Part shown: positions 1-8,783 of the stretch, piece after piece
How positions within the stretch are numbered: position 1 is the stretch's first letter
Layout of the letters: each line of letters opens with the position of its first letter
NCBI GenBank assembly: GCA_947491545.1
Contig: CANLJX010000006.1
Location: 1 to 52,039, forward strand
Source of the DNA: Deltaproteobacteria bacterium
GTDB lineage: Bacteria; Bdellovibrionota_C; UBA2361; OMII01
Reading direction: 5' to 3'
Length of the DNA: 52,039 bases
Notes under the pieces: model-generated
What the model was told of the DNA's origin: nothing
Database searches by the model: none
What the model saw: only the letters and a program-made list of their open reading frames with translations
Position numbers and translations under genes: made by a program

Positions 1-8
1 TCTATAGT

Positions 9-35
9 GTTTTCGGCGCGAAAGGCGCCGAAAAC
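9..35. repeat. Perfect 11-bp inverted repeat (hairpin) at window start
   Basis: GTTTTCGGCGC and GCGCCGAAAAC pair perfectly around a 5-nt GAAAG loop. No T-run follows on either strand, so it does not read as a classical intrinsic terminator. It lies inside the first codons of the ORF-track start at 7, which argues that the methyltransferase gene starts further downstream. Confidence 0.75.
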
Positions 36-66
36 GAACAGCCCTAGCGCTGCCTTAAACGGAATC

Positions 67-900
67 ATGGTAAAGAAACGTCTTGAAAGCAGCACTAGCA
101 TGCCCAGAGTCGACAAGCGCCCGTTGGGGCCAGTAATCTTTTTCCTCTCGACCCTGGCCTGCCAGGCTATCGCTGCCGGCTGCGCGATCCTTGCGTGGAA
201 GGTCTCATTCTCCGTCACCGTCACCCTGCTCATGGCCGCCGCAGCCGCCTGGGCTGCCGCTCGCTTCCTGCGGCTCTCCATTCCGTGGCTCATCCTCAAC
301 GCTCTCCTGCCATTCGGAGCAGCATCTGCCCTGGCCACAGAGATTCCGCCGGGAATCTTCCTCGCAGTATTCGCGGCGCTAGCAGCCACCTACCTCCCTG
401 CTTTCTGGACCAGAGTCCCCTACTACCCGACCCAACGTGCGGCGTACGCCATGATCCTCGCTGAGCTTCCTGTCGACCGCCCGTTCACGTTCATCGACCT
501 TGGATGTGGGTTCGGGGAGCTGCTCCGGTTCCTGCAAGCTCGGAGACCCAACGGCACCTTCGTAGGGATAGAGATCGGCCCACTCCCCTTCCTGGTCGCC
601 AAGATTCGATCGCTCGCACACCGGTCGATCTTAGTGCGATTTCAGAGCATGTGGAGCTGTGACCTAGGCCAGTTCGATTTCGTGTACACATTCCTCTCGC
701 CGGCCCCTATGGAGCGGCTGTGGGAGAAAGCTCGCGCTGAAATGAAAGCCGGAAGCACGCTCGTCAGCAACTCATTTCCCGCTCCGGCTGAAGCAAGCGA
801 GACGCTCGCTCTACGAGACGCACGAGACTCATCGCTATTTATCTACCGCATGAACACGGGCGCTGCTTCTCATCCGCCAGGGCGGGCTCAAGCAGACTGA
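67..900 (+). CDS. Membrane-anchored class I SAM-dependent methyltransferase-like protein
   Basis: The N-terminal third is hydrophobic, with about three to four membrane segments (for example VIFFLSTLACQAIAAGCAIL). It is followed by a short class I methyltransferase fold: motif I is FIDLGCGFGELLRF, and VGIEIGPLPFLVAKIR follows as the acidic post-motif. The substrate cannot be read from the sequence. The ORF track starts at a GTG at 7, but that codon lies in a perfect hairpin. ATG 67 (MVKKRLESS) or ATG 100 is more likely, and none of them has a strong ribosome binding site. The gene converges on the next gene and overlaps its end by 13 bp. The fold is clear; the role is unknown. Confidence 0.7.
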   Translation: MVKKRLESSTSMPRVDKRPLGPVIFFLSTLACQAIAAGCAILAWKVSFSVTVTLLMAAAAAWAAARFLRLSIPWLILNALLPFGAASALATEIPPGIFLAVFAALAATYLPAFWTRVPYYPTQRAAYAMILAELPVDRPFTFIDLGCGFGELLRFLQARRPNGTFVGIEIGPLPFLVAKIRSLAHRSILVRFQSMWSCDLGQFDFVYTFLSPAPMERLWEKARAEMKAGSTLVSNSFPAPAEASETLALRDARDSSLFIYRMNTGAASHPPGRAQAD

Positions 901-1982
901 AAGCTGCCGCGCCACTTCTCAATATGGCGCGCAAAGGATGGGTGGGTCTCCATCTCTTTCAGTAGCTGCTGCGATTCAGGGATAGAGCCCTGAAGCTTTG
1001 AGAGCTTCTCGTAGACCCGCTCCGCGAAGTACAGGAAGGGAGCACCCTGCTCCGAGGATGCCTCCTGCTGGGAGCGTCTAAGGGCTTTAACAGCGGAGCT
1101 CCTGAGCTCAAAGATCGTCCCGACAATCCCTGCCATCGCTGCGGTGAAGGCACCCGACAGGAGCATCACAGCGACGGAATCACGGTGGAAAAGCTGCATG
1201 GCGAGAGACATCGGAGTCATCAGGAGAGTTTGCTTGAGGTACACCGCCAGCACATGCCCAACTGAGCGGTCCAACGACGAGTCGCTTGGCTTTACCTGAG
1301 CCGACGTGAGTCCCCGAGCTAATGCCCGGACTGCTCCCGCCGAGGGAGCGTTGCACAGCACCGCAAGAAGGTGGTCGTACGAGGAACGATCGCCCCTTTC
1401 AAGGCGGTTCAGCAACTCGTCGACAAGAGAGTCAAACAGCTCGCTGTCACCCCGATTTGAGAAGACCTCAATCCAAGGCTTTAGCCAGCGATCTGCTCCC
1501 GCATTGTGCGTTGATAGAGTTGCGAATGGGCCAGCAAGGTCAGCAACCACCGCGCCCGGAAGCTCCTGTCGTACGGCGGACTCCCCTAGTAGCCTGTAGA
1601 GCTCCATGTCTTGGCTCCGAGCTGCCCCAGCTGCCATGGCAACGAAGGCCGGCCAACACGCTCCAACGTCCTGGGACAGGTACGGCAAGAGGCCCGCGAC
1701 AAGGGCATGCCGCTGCGGCTGGGTCCCGATAGCCTGCAGTCCGTTGTTCTCTAGGTGCCCCCATGCGATGGCTCGAACCTGCGGGCTCTCTAGTGCCCTA
1801 GTGAGCTGAGCTGGCCGTCCCTTAGGGTCATCAAGGGAGAAGTGCTTGCATGCAGCGAGCCTCGGATATAGCTGCTCTGCGAAGAGCTGTCCTACCGGCA
1901 CCGGCGAAAGCTGCCCCTCATCAGTGTCAGACGGGGTCTTTGAGGCGATCTTTTGATGGGTGCTCTGAACAGCTGGCGTCAT
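888..1982 (-). CDS. Unrecognised alpha-helical protein, 364 aa
   Basis: I do not recognise a family. The protein is rich in Ala and Leu, and its helical spacing is reminiscent of HEAT/ARM-type scaffolds (for example stretches around QVRAIAWGHLENNGL and GAVRALARGL). One hydrophobic stretch near residues 270-295 (VAVMLLSGAFTAAMAGIVGTIF) may be a single membrane helix. There is no signal peptide and no catalytic motif that I can see. It starts 134 bp after the secF stop on the same strand, so it may be read from the Sec operon or from its own promoter. The ORF is long and unbroken in one frame, which supports a real gene. Confidence 0.6.
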   Translation of the reverse strand: MTPAVQSTHQKIASKTPSDTDEGQLSPVPVGQLFAEQLYPRLAACKHFSLDDPKGRPAQLTRALESPQVRAIAWGHLENNGLQAIGTQPQRHALVAGLLPYLSQDVGACWPAFVAMAAGAARSQDMELYRLLGESAVRQELPGAVVADLAGPFATLSTHNAGADRWLKPWIEVFSNRGDSELFDSLVDELLNRLERGDRSSYDHLLAVLCNAPSAGAVRALARGLTSAQVKPSDSSLDRSVGHVLAVYLKQTLLMTPMSLAMQLFHRDSVAVMLLSGAFTAAMAGIVGTIFELRSSAVKALRRSQQEASSEQGAPFLYFAERVYEKLSKLQGSIPESQQLLKEMETHPSFARHIEKWRGSFQSA

Positions 1983-2116
1983 TCAGCGGAGTTTATTCGA
2001 CCGCGCCAAAATAGAGGATTGTTTCGTCCCCAAAAAAAATGGGATCCACGAAAAGTTTTCTGCAAACGGAGCCGTCAACGACAGAAAAATGCCGATGCGG
2101 ACACCCCACCCCGGCG

Positions 2117-3055
2117 CTACGCGCGCTTCGCCTGAGCCTGCGAGACTGTAACGACACGCTCCCGCCCACGGAATTTCTCCCAGGCGATAACTACCGGCGC
2201 AACGATAAAGATCGTTGAGTAGCAGCCAAGCGCTATACCCGCACAGAGGTAGAGGCTAAGGTCCTTGATGTCTCCCGTCCCAACGACGTACAGCGCGAGC
2301 GCCGAGAAGAGCGTCAGCACGTGCGTTATCACGGTCCGAGAGAGGGTAAAATTGATAGCCTCGTTCACGACGGAAGCGATCTCTGCGTTCTTGCGCTTCT
2401 GCCGCTCTTCGCGCACGCGGTCGAATACCACCACGGTATCATTCACCGAGTAGCCCACAATCGTGAGCGCGCCGGCCAGGGTTGCCATGCCGATCAGGTG
2501 CCCCGAAGCGATGTAGATTCCGGTAGCGATCGTTACGTCATGGAAGAGCGCGATAATGGAGCCGAGTCCTACCGCGAACTCGAAACGGAAGGCGATGTAG
2601 AACAGGATGCCGAGAAGACCGAGACCAATGGCAATAAGCGCGCTGCGCTGCAGCTCTGCGCCAATCGTCGGCCCAACGAAGTCAGTCTTCTGAATCTGGG
2701 CTGCGGTCCCAAACGCATTGCCGAGGGCGCTTTCAACTTTCGCGCGCACCTCGGTGGGATTTGCGCCTTCTCCGAGCCGGATTGAGTATTCGTTAGAGGT
2801 CCCCTGGAAGGCTTGCACTCGCGCATCTGGCAATCCGTTGGCCGCAAGCCCTGCACGGATCTTCTCGCTGTCGAGCTCTCCCTGGAAGGAGACCAGGAAC
2901 TCGCTGCCGCCGAGGAAGTCAGTGCCAAATTTCTGGTTGCCCGAGGAGACGAAGACCCACACCGCCCATGCGACCGCTGCAAGCGAGATGAGAGCACAGA
3001 TGTAGCGCTTCCCCATGAAGTTGATGTTTACCGAACTAGAGATGAGCTCTCTCAT
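2117..3055 (-). CDS. secF: Protein translocase subunit SecF
   Basis: SecF is an inner-membrane RND-type subunit that, with SecD, uses the proton gradient to help pull preproteins through SecYEG. The 312-aa length fits. The N-terminal membrane helix (ICALISLAAVAWAVWVFV) is followed by FGTDFLGGSEFLVSF, the typical D-F-x-G-G motif, then a periplasmic domain and five more helices. VGYSVNDTVVVFDRVREE is the conserved SecD/SecF helix-4 signature. It lies 14 bp after secD, in the usual order yajC-secD-secF. Confidence 0.97.
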   Translation of the reverse strand: MRELISSSVNINFMGKRYICALISLAAVAWAVWVFVSSGNQKFGTDFLGGSEFLVSFQGELDSEKIRAGLAANGLPDARVQAFQGTSNEYSIRLGEGANPTEVRAKVESALGNAFGTAAQIQKTDFVGPTIGAELQRSALIAIGLGLLGILFYIAFRFEFAVGLGSIIALFHDVTIATGIYIASGHLIGMATLAGALTIVGYSVNDTVVVFDRVREERQKRKNAEIASVVNEAINFTLSRTVITHVLTLFSALALYVVGTGDIKDLSLYLCAGIALGCYSTIFIVAPVVIAWEKFRGRERVVTVSQAQAKRA

Positions 3056-3069
3056 AACTGCCCCCGCCC

Positions 3070-4605
3070 TTAAATCGAAAGTCCTTGCTTGCCCTTCAGC
3101 TCGAAGTAATCGAAGCAGAGGCGAGCAACGTACACCGCACAGAAGAGTGTTGTGGCGATCCCCACCGAGAGAGTCACCGCGAAGCCCCGGATCGCTCCTG
3201 TGCCGAAGTAGTACAGGATCCCGCCAGCCAACAGAGTAGTGAGATTCGAGTCGAAGATCGCCCCGAAGGCCTTGTCGAAGCCCGTATGGACCGCAAGATC
3301 TCGGCTAGCCCCGTTTCGGATCTCGTCTCGGATACGCTCGAAGATAATCACGTTCGAGTCGACCGCCATGCCGATTGTGAGTGCCAGGCCCGCCAAGCCA
3401 GGCAACGTGAGTGTCGCGCCAAAGAGCGATAGGCAGCCCATCATCAAGATCGCGTTTAGCACGAGCGTTCCGACCGCAACTGCACCTGACTTTAGGTAGT
3501 ACACCACCATAAAGAGCGAGATCGTTCCAAAGCCGATCGCCATAGCGATGAGCCCCTTCCTCACCGACTCAAGCCCTAGCGTCGGCCCAACGGTTCTCTC
3601 TTCGAGGATCTCCAGGGGGGCTGGGAGAGCGCCGGACTTCAGAACTATCTTGAGCTCCTTCGCTTCATCCATCGTGAAGCCGCCTGAGATCGAGGCGTTT
3701 CCGTCGGTGATGGGCTCACGAATCACCGGCGATGAGGTAACAACACCATTCAGGACAATCGCAAGCTGGCGCCCCACATTTTCAGAAGTGATTCGGGCAA
3801 AGGTCTGCCCACCGGTCGGAGTGAGCTTGAGTGACACCTGAACTTCACCCTTCTGGTCAATATTGACGCGCGCATCCGACACCGCGTCACCGGTCATCAG
3901 GGCCTGATCCTCTACTACGACAGTTTCGCCTGACTTCCCGCGGAGAGACAACGTCCCAACCGCCGAGGAGGCGCCAGTGGGCACAAGGCGAAACTCAAGC
4001 TTTGCAACGTTGCCAACGATGCGCTTAACCGCTTCCACGTCCGAAACACCCGGCATCTGGAGGATAATTCGGTCCTCACCCGAACGCTGGATGAGCGGCT
4101 CCGCAACGCCGAAGGTGTCAACTCGGCTGCGCAGCGTCTCGATCGCTTGCTCAACGGCATCCTTCTCGATGATCGCCACCGTCTGCGGCGAATAGCCGAA
4201 AACGAGCCGTTGTTGCCCACCGTCGTTCTCCGCCCTCAGGAACGAAAGCTCGTTGAACTTCTCGCTGACGATGGCGCGGGCCGGCTCCACTGATGACTCT
4301 GAGAGCAAGGTGACCTGCAGCGTATTGTCCGACTGCACTGACGACCTTGTAACCGCTATCTTGCGCGCGCGAAGCTCAGCACGGATGCCGCTCAGGGTTG
4401 ACTGGAGCCGGCTCTTAACGGCCTCAGCAGCCTTGACCTGATACACCAAGTGAACACCACCGCTAATGTCCAGTCCGAGCGCCATCGGCTTCGTGAACCA
4501 CTTCTCGGTAAAGCTGTCCCGCACGACTGTCGGCAAGAGAGACAGCACCGCTGCCGCTGTTACCAAGCCAACGATCAGCGCACGCTGCACGATATCCCTG
4601 CCCAT
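3070..4605 (-). CDS. secD: Protein translocase subunit SecD
   Basis: SecD is the larger partner of SecF in proton-driven late steps of protein export. At 511 aa it has the N-terminal helix, LGLDISGGVHLVYQV (the family D-x-x-G-G motif), a large periplasmic domain ending in QLAIVLNGVVTSSPVI, and a C-terminal six-helix bundle. GMAVDSNVIIFERIRDE is the signature that binds and relays protons. It sits 17 bp downstream of yajC and 14 bp upstream of secF, so co-translation as one operon is likely. Confidence 0.97.
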   Translation of the reverse strand: MGRDIVQRALIVGLVTAAAVLSLLPTVVRDSFTEKWFTKPMALGLDISGGVHLVYQVKAAEAVKSRLQSTLSGIRAELRARKIAVTRSSVQSDNTLQVTLLSESSVEPARAIVSEKFNELSFLRAENDGGQQRLVFGYSPQTVAIIEKDAVEQAIETLRSRVDTFGVAEPLIQRSGEDRIILQMPGVSDVEAVKRIVGNVAKLEFRLVPTGASSAVGTLSLRGKSGETVVVEDQALMTGDAVSDARVNIDQKGEVQVSLKLTPTGGQTFARITSENVGRQLAIVLNGVVTSSPVIREPITDGNASISGGFTMDEAKELKIVLKSGALPAPLEILEERTVGPTLGLESVRKGLIAMAIGFGTISLFMVVYYLKSGAVAVGTLVLNAILMMGCLSLFGATLTLPGLAGLALTIGMAVDSNVIIFERIRDEIRNGASRDLAVHTGFDKAFGAIFDSNLTTLLAGGILYYFGTGAIRGFAVTLSVGIATTLFCAVYVARLCFDYFELKGKQGLSI

Positions 4606-4622
4606 AGCCCCTCGACCGATTA

Positions 4623-5018
4623 CTACGCTGCTGCCTTTGTCTCTTCCTTCTCGCGTCGCACGACGTGAGTGGTCTCGATCTTGATGCGCACGTTCGGCGC
4701 AATCTCAAGAGTAACGAAACCTGCGTCTGTTCCGGCAACGCGACCAACGATCCCCGATGAGGTCACAACGGACTCCCCCTTCTTGAGCGTCTCAAGCAAG
4801 GCCTTCTGGGCCTTCGCCTTGCGGTCCTGTGGTCGGATGACCATGAAGTAAAAAACGGCGTAACAGATAACGATCAGCGGCGCGGTTTCGGAGAGCACCT
4901 GCATGAACGACTTCTGTGCTGGCACGTCGGCGCCCTGCGGAACGATGCTGTCGGCAAAAGCCTCGGCTGTGTTCACAGCAAAGGCTGCGCAAAGTGAGGA
5001 AAGGAACTTGGCTTTCAT
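4623..5018 (-). CDS. yajC: Preprotein translocase accessory subunit YajC
   Basis: YajC is a small single-span protein of the SecDF-YajC holo-translocon. The core is recognisable: membrane helix APLIVICYAVFYFMVIRPQ, the conserved RPQ immediately after it, then the cytosolic domain with KKGESVVTSSGIVGRVAG. It is longer at the N-terminus than many homologues because it carries about 40 extra residues that resemble a signal or second hydrophobic segment (MKAKFLSSLCAAFAV...). It is the first gene of yajC-secD-secF and lies 97 bp after purA. That gap holds a short CCAAAAG/CTTTTGG inverted repeat. Confidence 0.93.
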   Translation of the reverse strand: MKAKFLSSLCAAFAVNTAEAFADSIVPQGADVPAQKSFMQVLSETAPLIVICYAVFYFMVIRPQDRKAKAQKALLETLKKGESVVTSSGIVGRVAGTDAGFVTLEIAPNVRIKIETTHVVRREKEETKAAA

Positions 5019-5065
5019 AGGTAACTACCTGTTAATACACGAGGAGTGACTTAACACGAAGGGCG

Positions 5066-5087
5066 CCAAAAGGCACTACACTTTTGG
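5066..5087. repeat. Small inverted repeat between purA and yajC
   Basis: CCAAAAG and CTTTTGG form a 7-bp perfect stem with an 8-nt loop. There is no T-run in the minus (operon) direction, so termination is not supported. It could be a processing or attenuation hairpin between purA and the Sec genes. Confidence 0.4.
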
Positions 5088-5115
5088 TCGGAAATAGCTC
5101 AGAAAGCGGTCCTGC

Positions 5116-6471
<1,356 letters not shown>

Positions 6472-6495
6472 CTATACCGAAAAAGGAGCCAGGCG

Positions 6496-7395
6496 TCAGG
6501 CTGCCTTTAGCCCGAGATTGAGCTCAAATTGGAGCTGCCCGTCGGGGGAAACAGCCAGAATACCCATCGTCTCTGGATTGCCTTGAGAGGTGTAGAGGAA
6601 AACCCCCGGAGTCCTAAGCAGTGGAACGATAGCCGGATGGCGCGCTGCTTCCCTCAACGACGAACGCTGCCCATTGTGAATAGACGCCGCCAGCGCTACC
6701 GGCAGCTCGATGCGGGGGACCTCCGGCAAGAGCACCGACCAATCTTGCAGAGACTCCCACCCAACGGCTTCGAGAGTGGCAGCACCTTCAACACCTAGAT
6801 GACCCGACTTTTCGCGCCGGATAGCCGCCGCCGCTCCGCCACAGCCGAGAGCCTCTCCCATGTCGCGGGCCAGTGCGCGGACGTAGAAACCGGGCGAGCA
6901 GGAGACTCGGTACTTTACCGTGTCGGCAGACTCTCCTGGCTTAACTTCAAATGAGTGCACCGTGACTCTTCTCGGCTCAAGCTCAAACTCAAGCCCGCCA
7001 CGCTGAAGCTTGTGCGCCCGCTTCCCGCCTACTTTTACAGCACTGACCTTCGGAGGAACCTGGTCAAATTCGCCGACGAATCGCCTTGCTTGCCGCTCAA
7101 TCTCTGCGAAGGCAGGAATCTCATCGCTCGTCGTCAGGATCTCGCCGAAAACGTCATCCGTTGATGTGCGAATGCCGAACGTAAACGTCCCGCTGTAGAC
7201 CTTGCTGCCATCAGCGGCGTACGAAGCCACGCGAGTCGCGCCGTTGACGAGGATGATAAGGAGGCCAGTGGCGTCGGGGTCGAGCGTGCCCGCATGCCCA
7301 ACACGTGACGCGCCAAGCAGCCGCTTAACTCGCGCAACCACCCCGGCCGAAGTGACTCCGGAAGGCTTATCGATAAGGATAATTCCGTTACGCAT
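6496..7395 (-). CDS. truB: tRNA pseudouridine(55) synthase
   Basis: TruB converts U55 in the T-loop of almost all tRNAs to pseudouridine. The true N-terminus is MRNGIILIDKPSGVTS, the standard TruB start, so the ORF-track start at 7644 is too long by 83 residues that are only a shadow of the upstream gene. The catalytic Asp is in GHAGTLDPDATGLL. The mid-domain RVSCSPGFYVRALARDMG is typical, and the C-terminus is PUA-like. The length is 299 aa. The start overlaps the stop of the DHH gene by 8 bp, which indicates translational coupling. Confidence 0.96.
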   Translation of the reverse strand: MRNGIILIDKPSGVTSAGVVARVKRLLGASRVGHAGTLDPDATGLLIILVNGATRVASYAADGSKVYSGTFTFGIRTSTDDVFGEILTTSDEIPAFAEIERQARRFVGEFDQVPPKVSAVKVGGKRAHKLQRGGLEFELEPRRVTVHSFEVKPGESADTVKYRVSCSPGFYVRALARDMGEALGCGGAAAAIRREKSGHLGVEGAATLEAVGWESLQDWSVLLPEVPRIELPVALAASIHNGQRSSLREAARHPAIVPLLRTPGVFLYTSQGNPETMGILAVSPDGQLQFELNLGLKAA

Positions 7396-8398
7396 GCCGG
7401 GCGGCGAGTGCTTCGGCAACCTTCTGCCGGAGCTGCTGCTTGAGAGACTCGAAATCTTTTCGCCAGCGGAAGGCAGCTGCTGGCTTGTGGCCACCGCCCC
7501 CGAATGACTGGGCAACTGCAGCAACATCGACTGCCCCGAGGCGCGAGCGCAGGCTGACGCGCCACATATCGACATCCTGCTTGAAGAGAGCTGCCACCCG
7601 CACGCCCTCGATATCGCGGGCGCGCTCGGCCAGAGAGTCTGCATCGAGCAGGTCTGCTCCGAGGCGCTTGAGCATCTCTTGAGTCACGACAACTTCGGCG
7701 AATGCGCCACCGTTTAGAATAGAGATATTCGTGAGAGCCTCGGCTTGGAGCCTTACTGCGGCCAGCGAGTGATTTGCAAAAAGCTCCTGCGTGAGCAAGT
7801 CAGGTCGCGCACCGCGCTCCATGAGTTCAGCAGCTGTGCGGAATGTCTTCGGAGTCGTGCTCGGATAGCGGAACGAGCCCGTATCGCCGATAATTCCTGC
7901 GAGCAGGCAAGCAGCGGCTTGTGCGCTAATGACGCCGGCTCGCCCGAGCTGATGCTCGGCAGCTTTGAGAAGATCAAACACGAGCTCCGATGTCGAGCTT
8001 GCGCCATCGACAACGAAGTTGAGGTGGCCAAAGTTTGTGTTTGAGTTGTGGTGATCGATGTTGACGACACGCTTGGCCGACTGTACGAACGAGATGAGCG
8101 TGTCTCCGACTCGCTCAAGAGCGCCACAGTCGCACACTACCAGAAGGTCATCCTCTCCCAGCTCAGGAGGAGCTCCCTTCGTTACCTCGCTTGCGCCAGG
8201 TATGACCGAATACCGTGGGATGAAACCACTCTCGTTGTGTACAGCAACCGAGAGCCCGAGCTGCCTGAGCCCTGCAGCAAGGCCGCATGAGGAGCCGTAC
8301 GCATCTGCATCGGGATTTGTGTGAGCAAGCACGACTGCACGCTTTGAGGCGAGGATGGCATCGAGCACGTCGCGAACAACACCCTCAGCCGTTGTCAT
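7388..8398 (-). CDS. nrnA: DHH-family phosphoesterase, NrnA-like oligoribonuclease / pAp phosphatase
   Basis: NrnA-type enzymes degrade very short RNAs and in many species also pAp. The DHH domain shows HTNPDADAYGSS near residue 26 (metal-binding Asp residues) and the signature NIDHHNSN near residue 113. The DHHA1 domain ends with SFGGGGHKPAAAFRW, the substrate-binding glycine loop. The length (336 aa) is normal. It overlaps rbfA by 4 bp (ATGA) upstream and truB by 8 bp downstream. The rbfA-nrnA-truB order is common in many phyla, which supports the call. Confidence 0.92.
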   Translation of the reverse strand: MTTAEGVVRDVLDAILASKRAVVLAHTNPDADAYGSSCGLAAGLRQLGLSVAVHNESGFIPRYSVIPGASEVTKGAPPELGEDDLLVVCDCGALERVGDTLISFVQSAKRVVNIDHHNSNTNFGHLNFVVDGASSTSELVFDLLKAAEHQLGRAGVISAQAAACLLAGIIGDTGSFRYPSTTPKTFRTAAELMERGARPDLLTQELFANHSLAAVRLQAEALTNISILNGGAFAEVVVTQEMLKRLGADLLDADSLAERARDIEGVRVAALFKQDVDMWRVSLRSRLGAVDVAAVAQSFGGGGHKPAAAFRWRKDFESLKQQLRQKVAEALAARHA

Positions 8399-8763
8399 GG
8401 CGTCTCCTGCCCCTTGATTCTGCCCAGCAGCCGCTCCACCTGCTCAACGGTATCGAGGGTGTCGTCGTAGTAGAAACGGAGGTGGGGGACGAACCGTATT
8501 CCAAGCTGCTTGGAGATAATGTGCCGAAGGTGCCCCTGGGCTGCCTCAAACGCTTCCTCAACTTCCTGGATCCGCTGATCACGATCCATGCCCGAGGTGA
8601 AGGAAACCACCCAATACACCTTGGCGAGACCGAGGTCGGGGGAAACCATCACTGAGGTGATAGTCACGAGCGTGAAGCGGGGATCAGCCTTATGGATCAG
8701 GTGCTCTGCCACCAGCTCCTTAATGCGTTCCCCTATCTGGTACACTCGCCTGTTGCGTGCCAT
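8395..8763 (-). CDS. rbfA: Ribosome-binding factor A
   Basis: RbfA binds the 30S subunit precursor and helps 16S rRNA 5'-end maturation, especially in the cold. The 122-aa protein begins with RRVYQIGERIKELVAEHL, followed by the typical TITSVMVSPDLGLAKVYWVV strand and the C-terminal IRFVPHLRFYYDDTLD that defines the KH-like family fold. It lies 20 bp after infB and overlaps the nrnA-like gene by 4 bp. Confidence 0.96.
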   Translation of the reverse strand: MARNRRVYQIGERIKELVAEHLIHKADPRFTLVTITSVMVSPDLGLAKVYWVVSFTSGMDRDQRIQEVEEAFEAAQGHLRHIISKQLGIRFVPHLRFYYDDTLDTVEQVERLLGRIKGQETP

Positions 8764-8783
8764 GAAGCAAATCTCCCGAGCGA

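Noticed and set aside
6496-7644. 382-aa TruB start
   Set aside because: The extra N-terminus is antiparallel to no family and overlaps the nrnA-like gene; the canonical TruB N-terminus begins at 7395.
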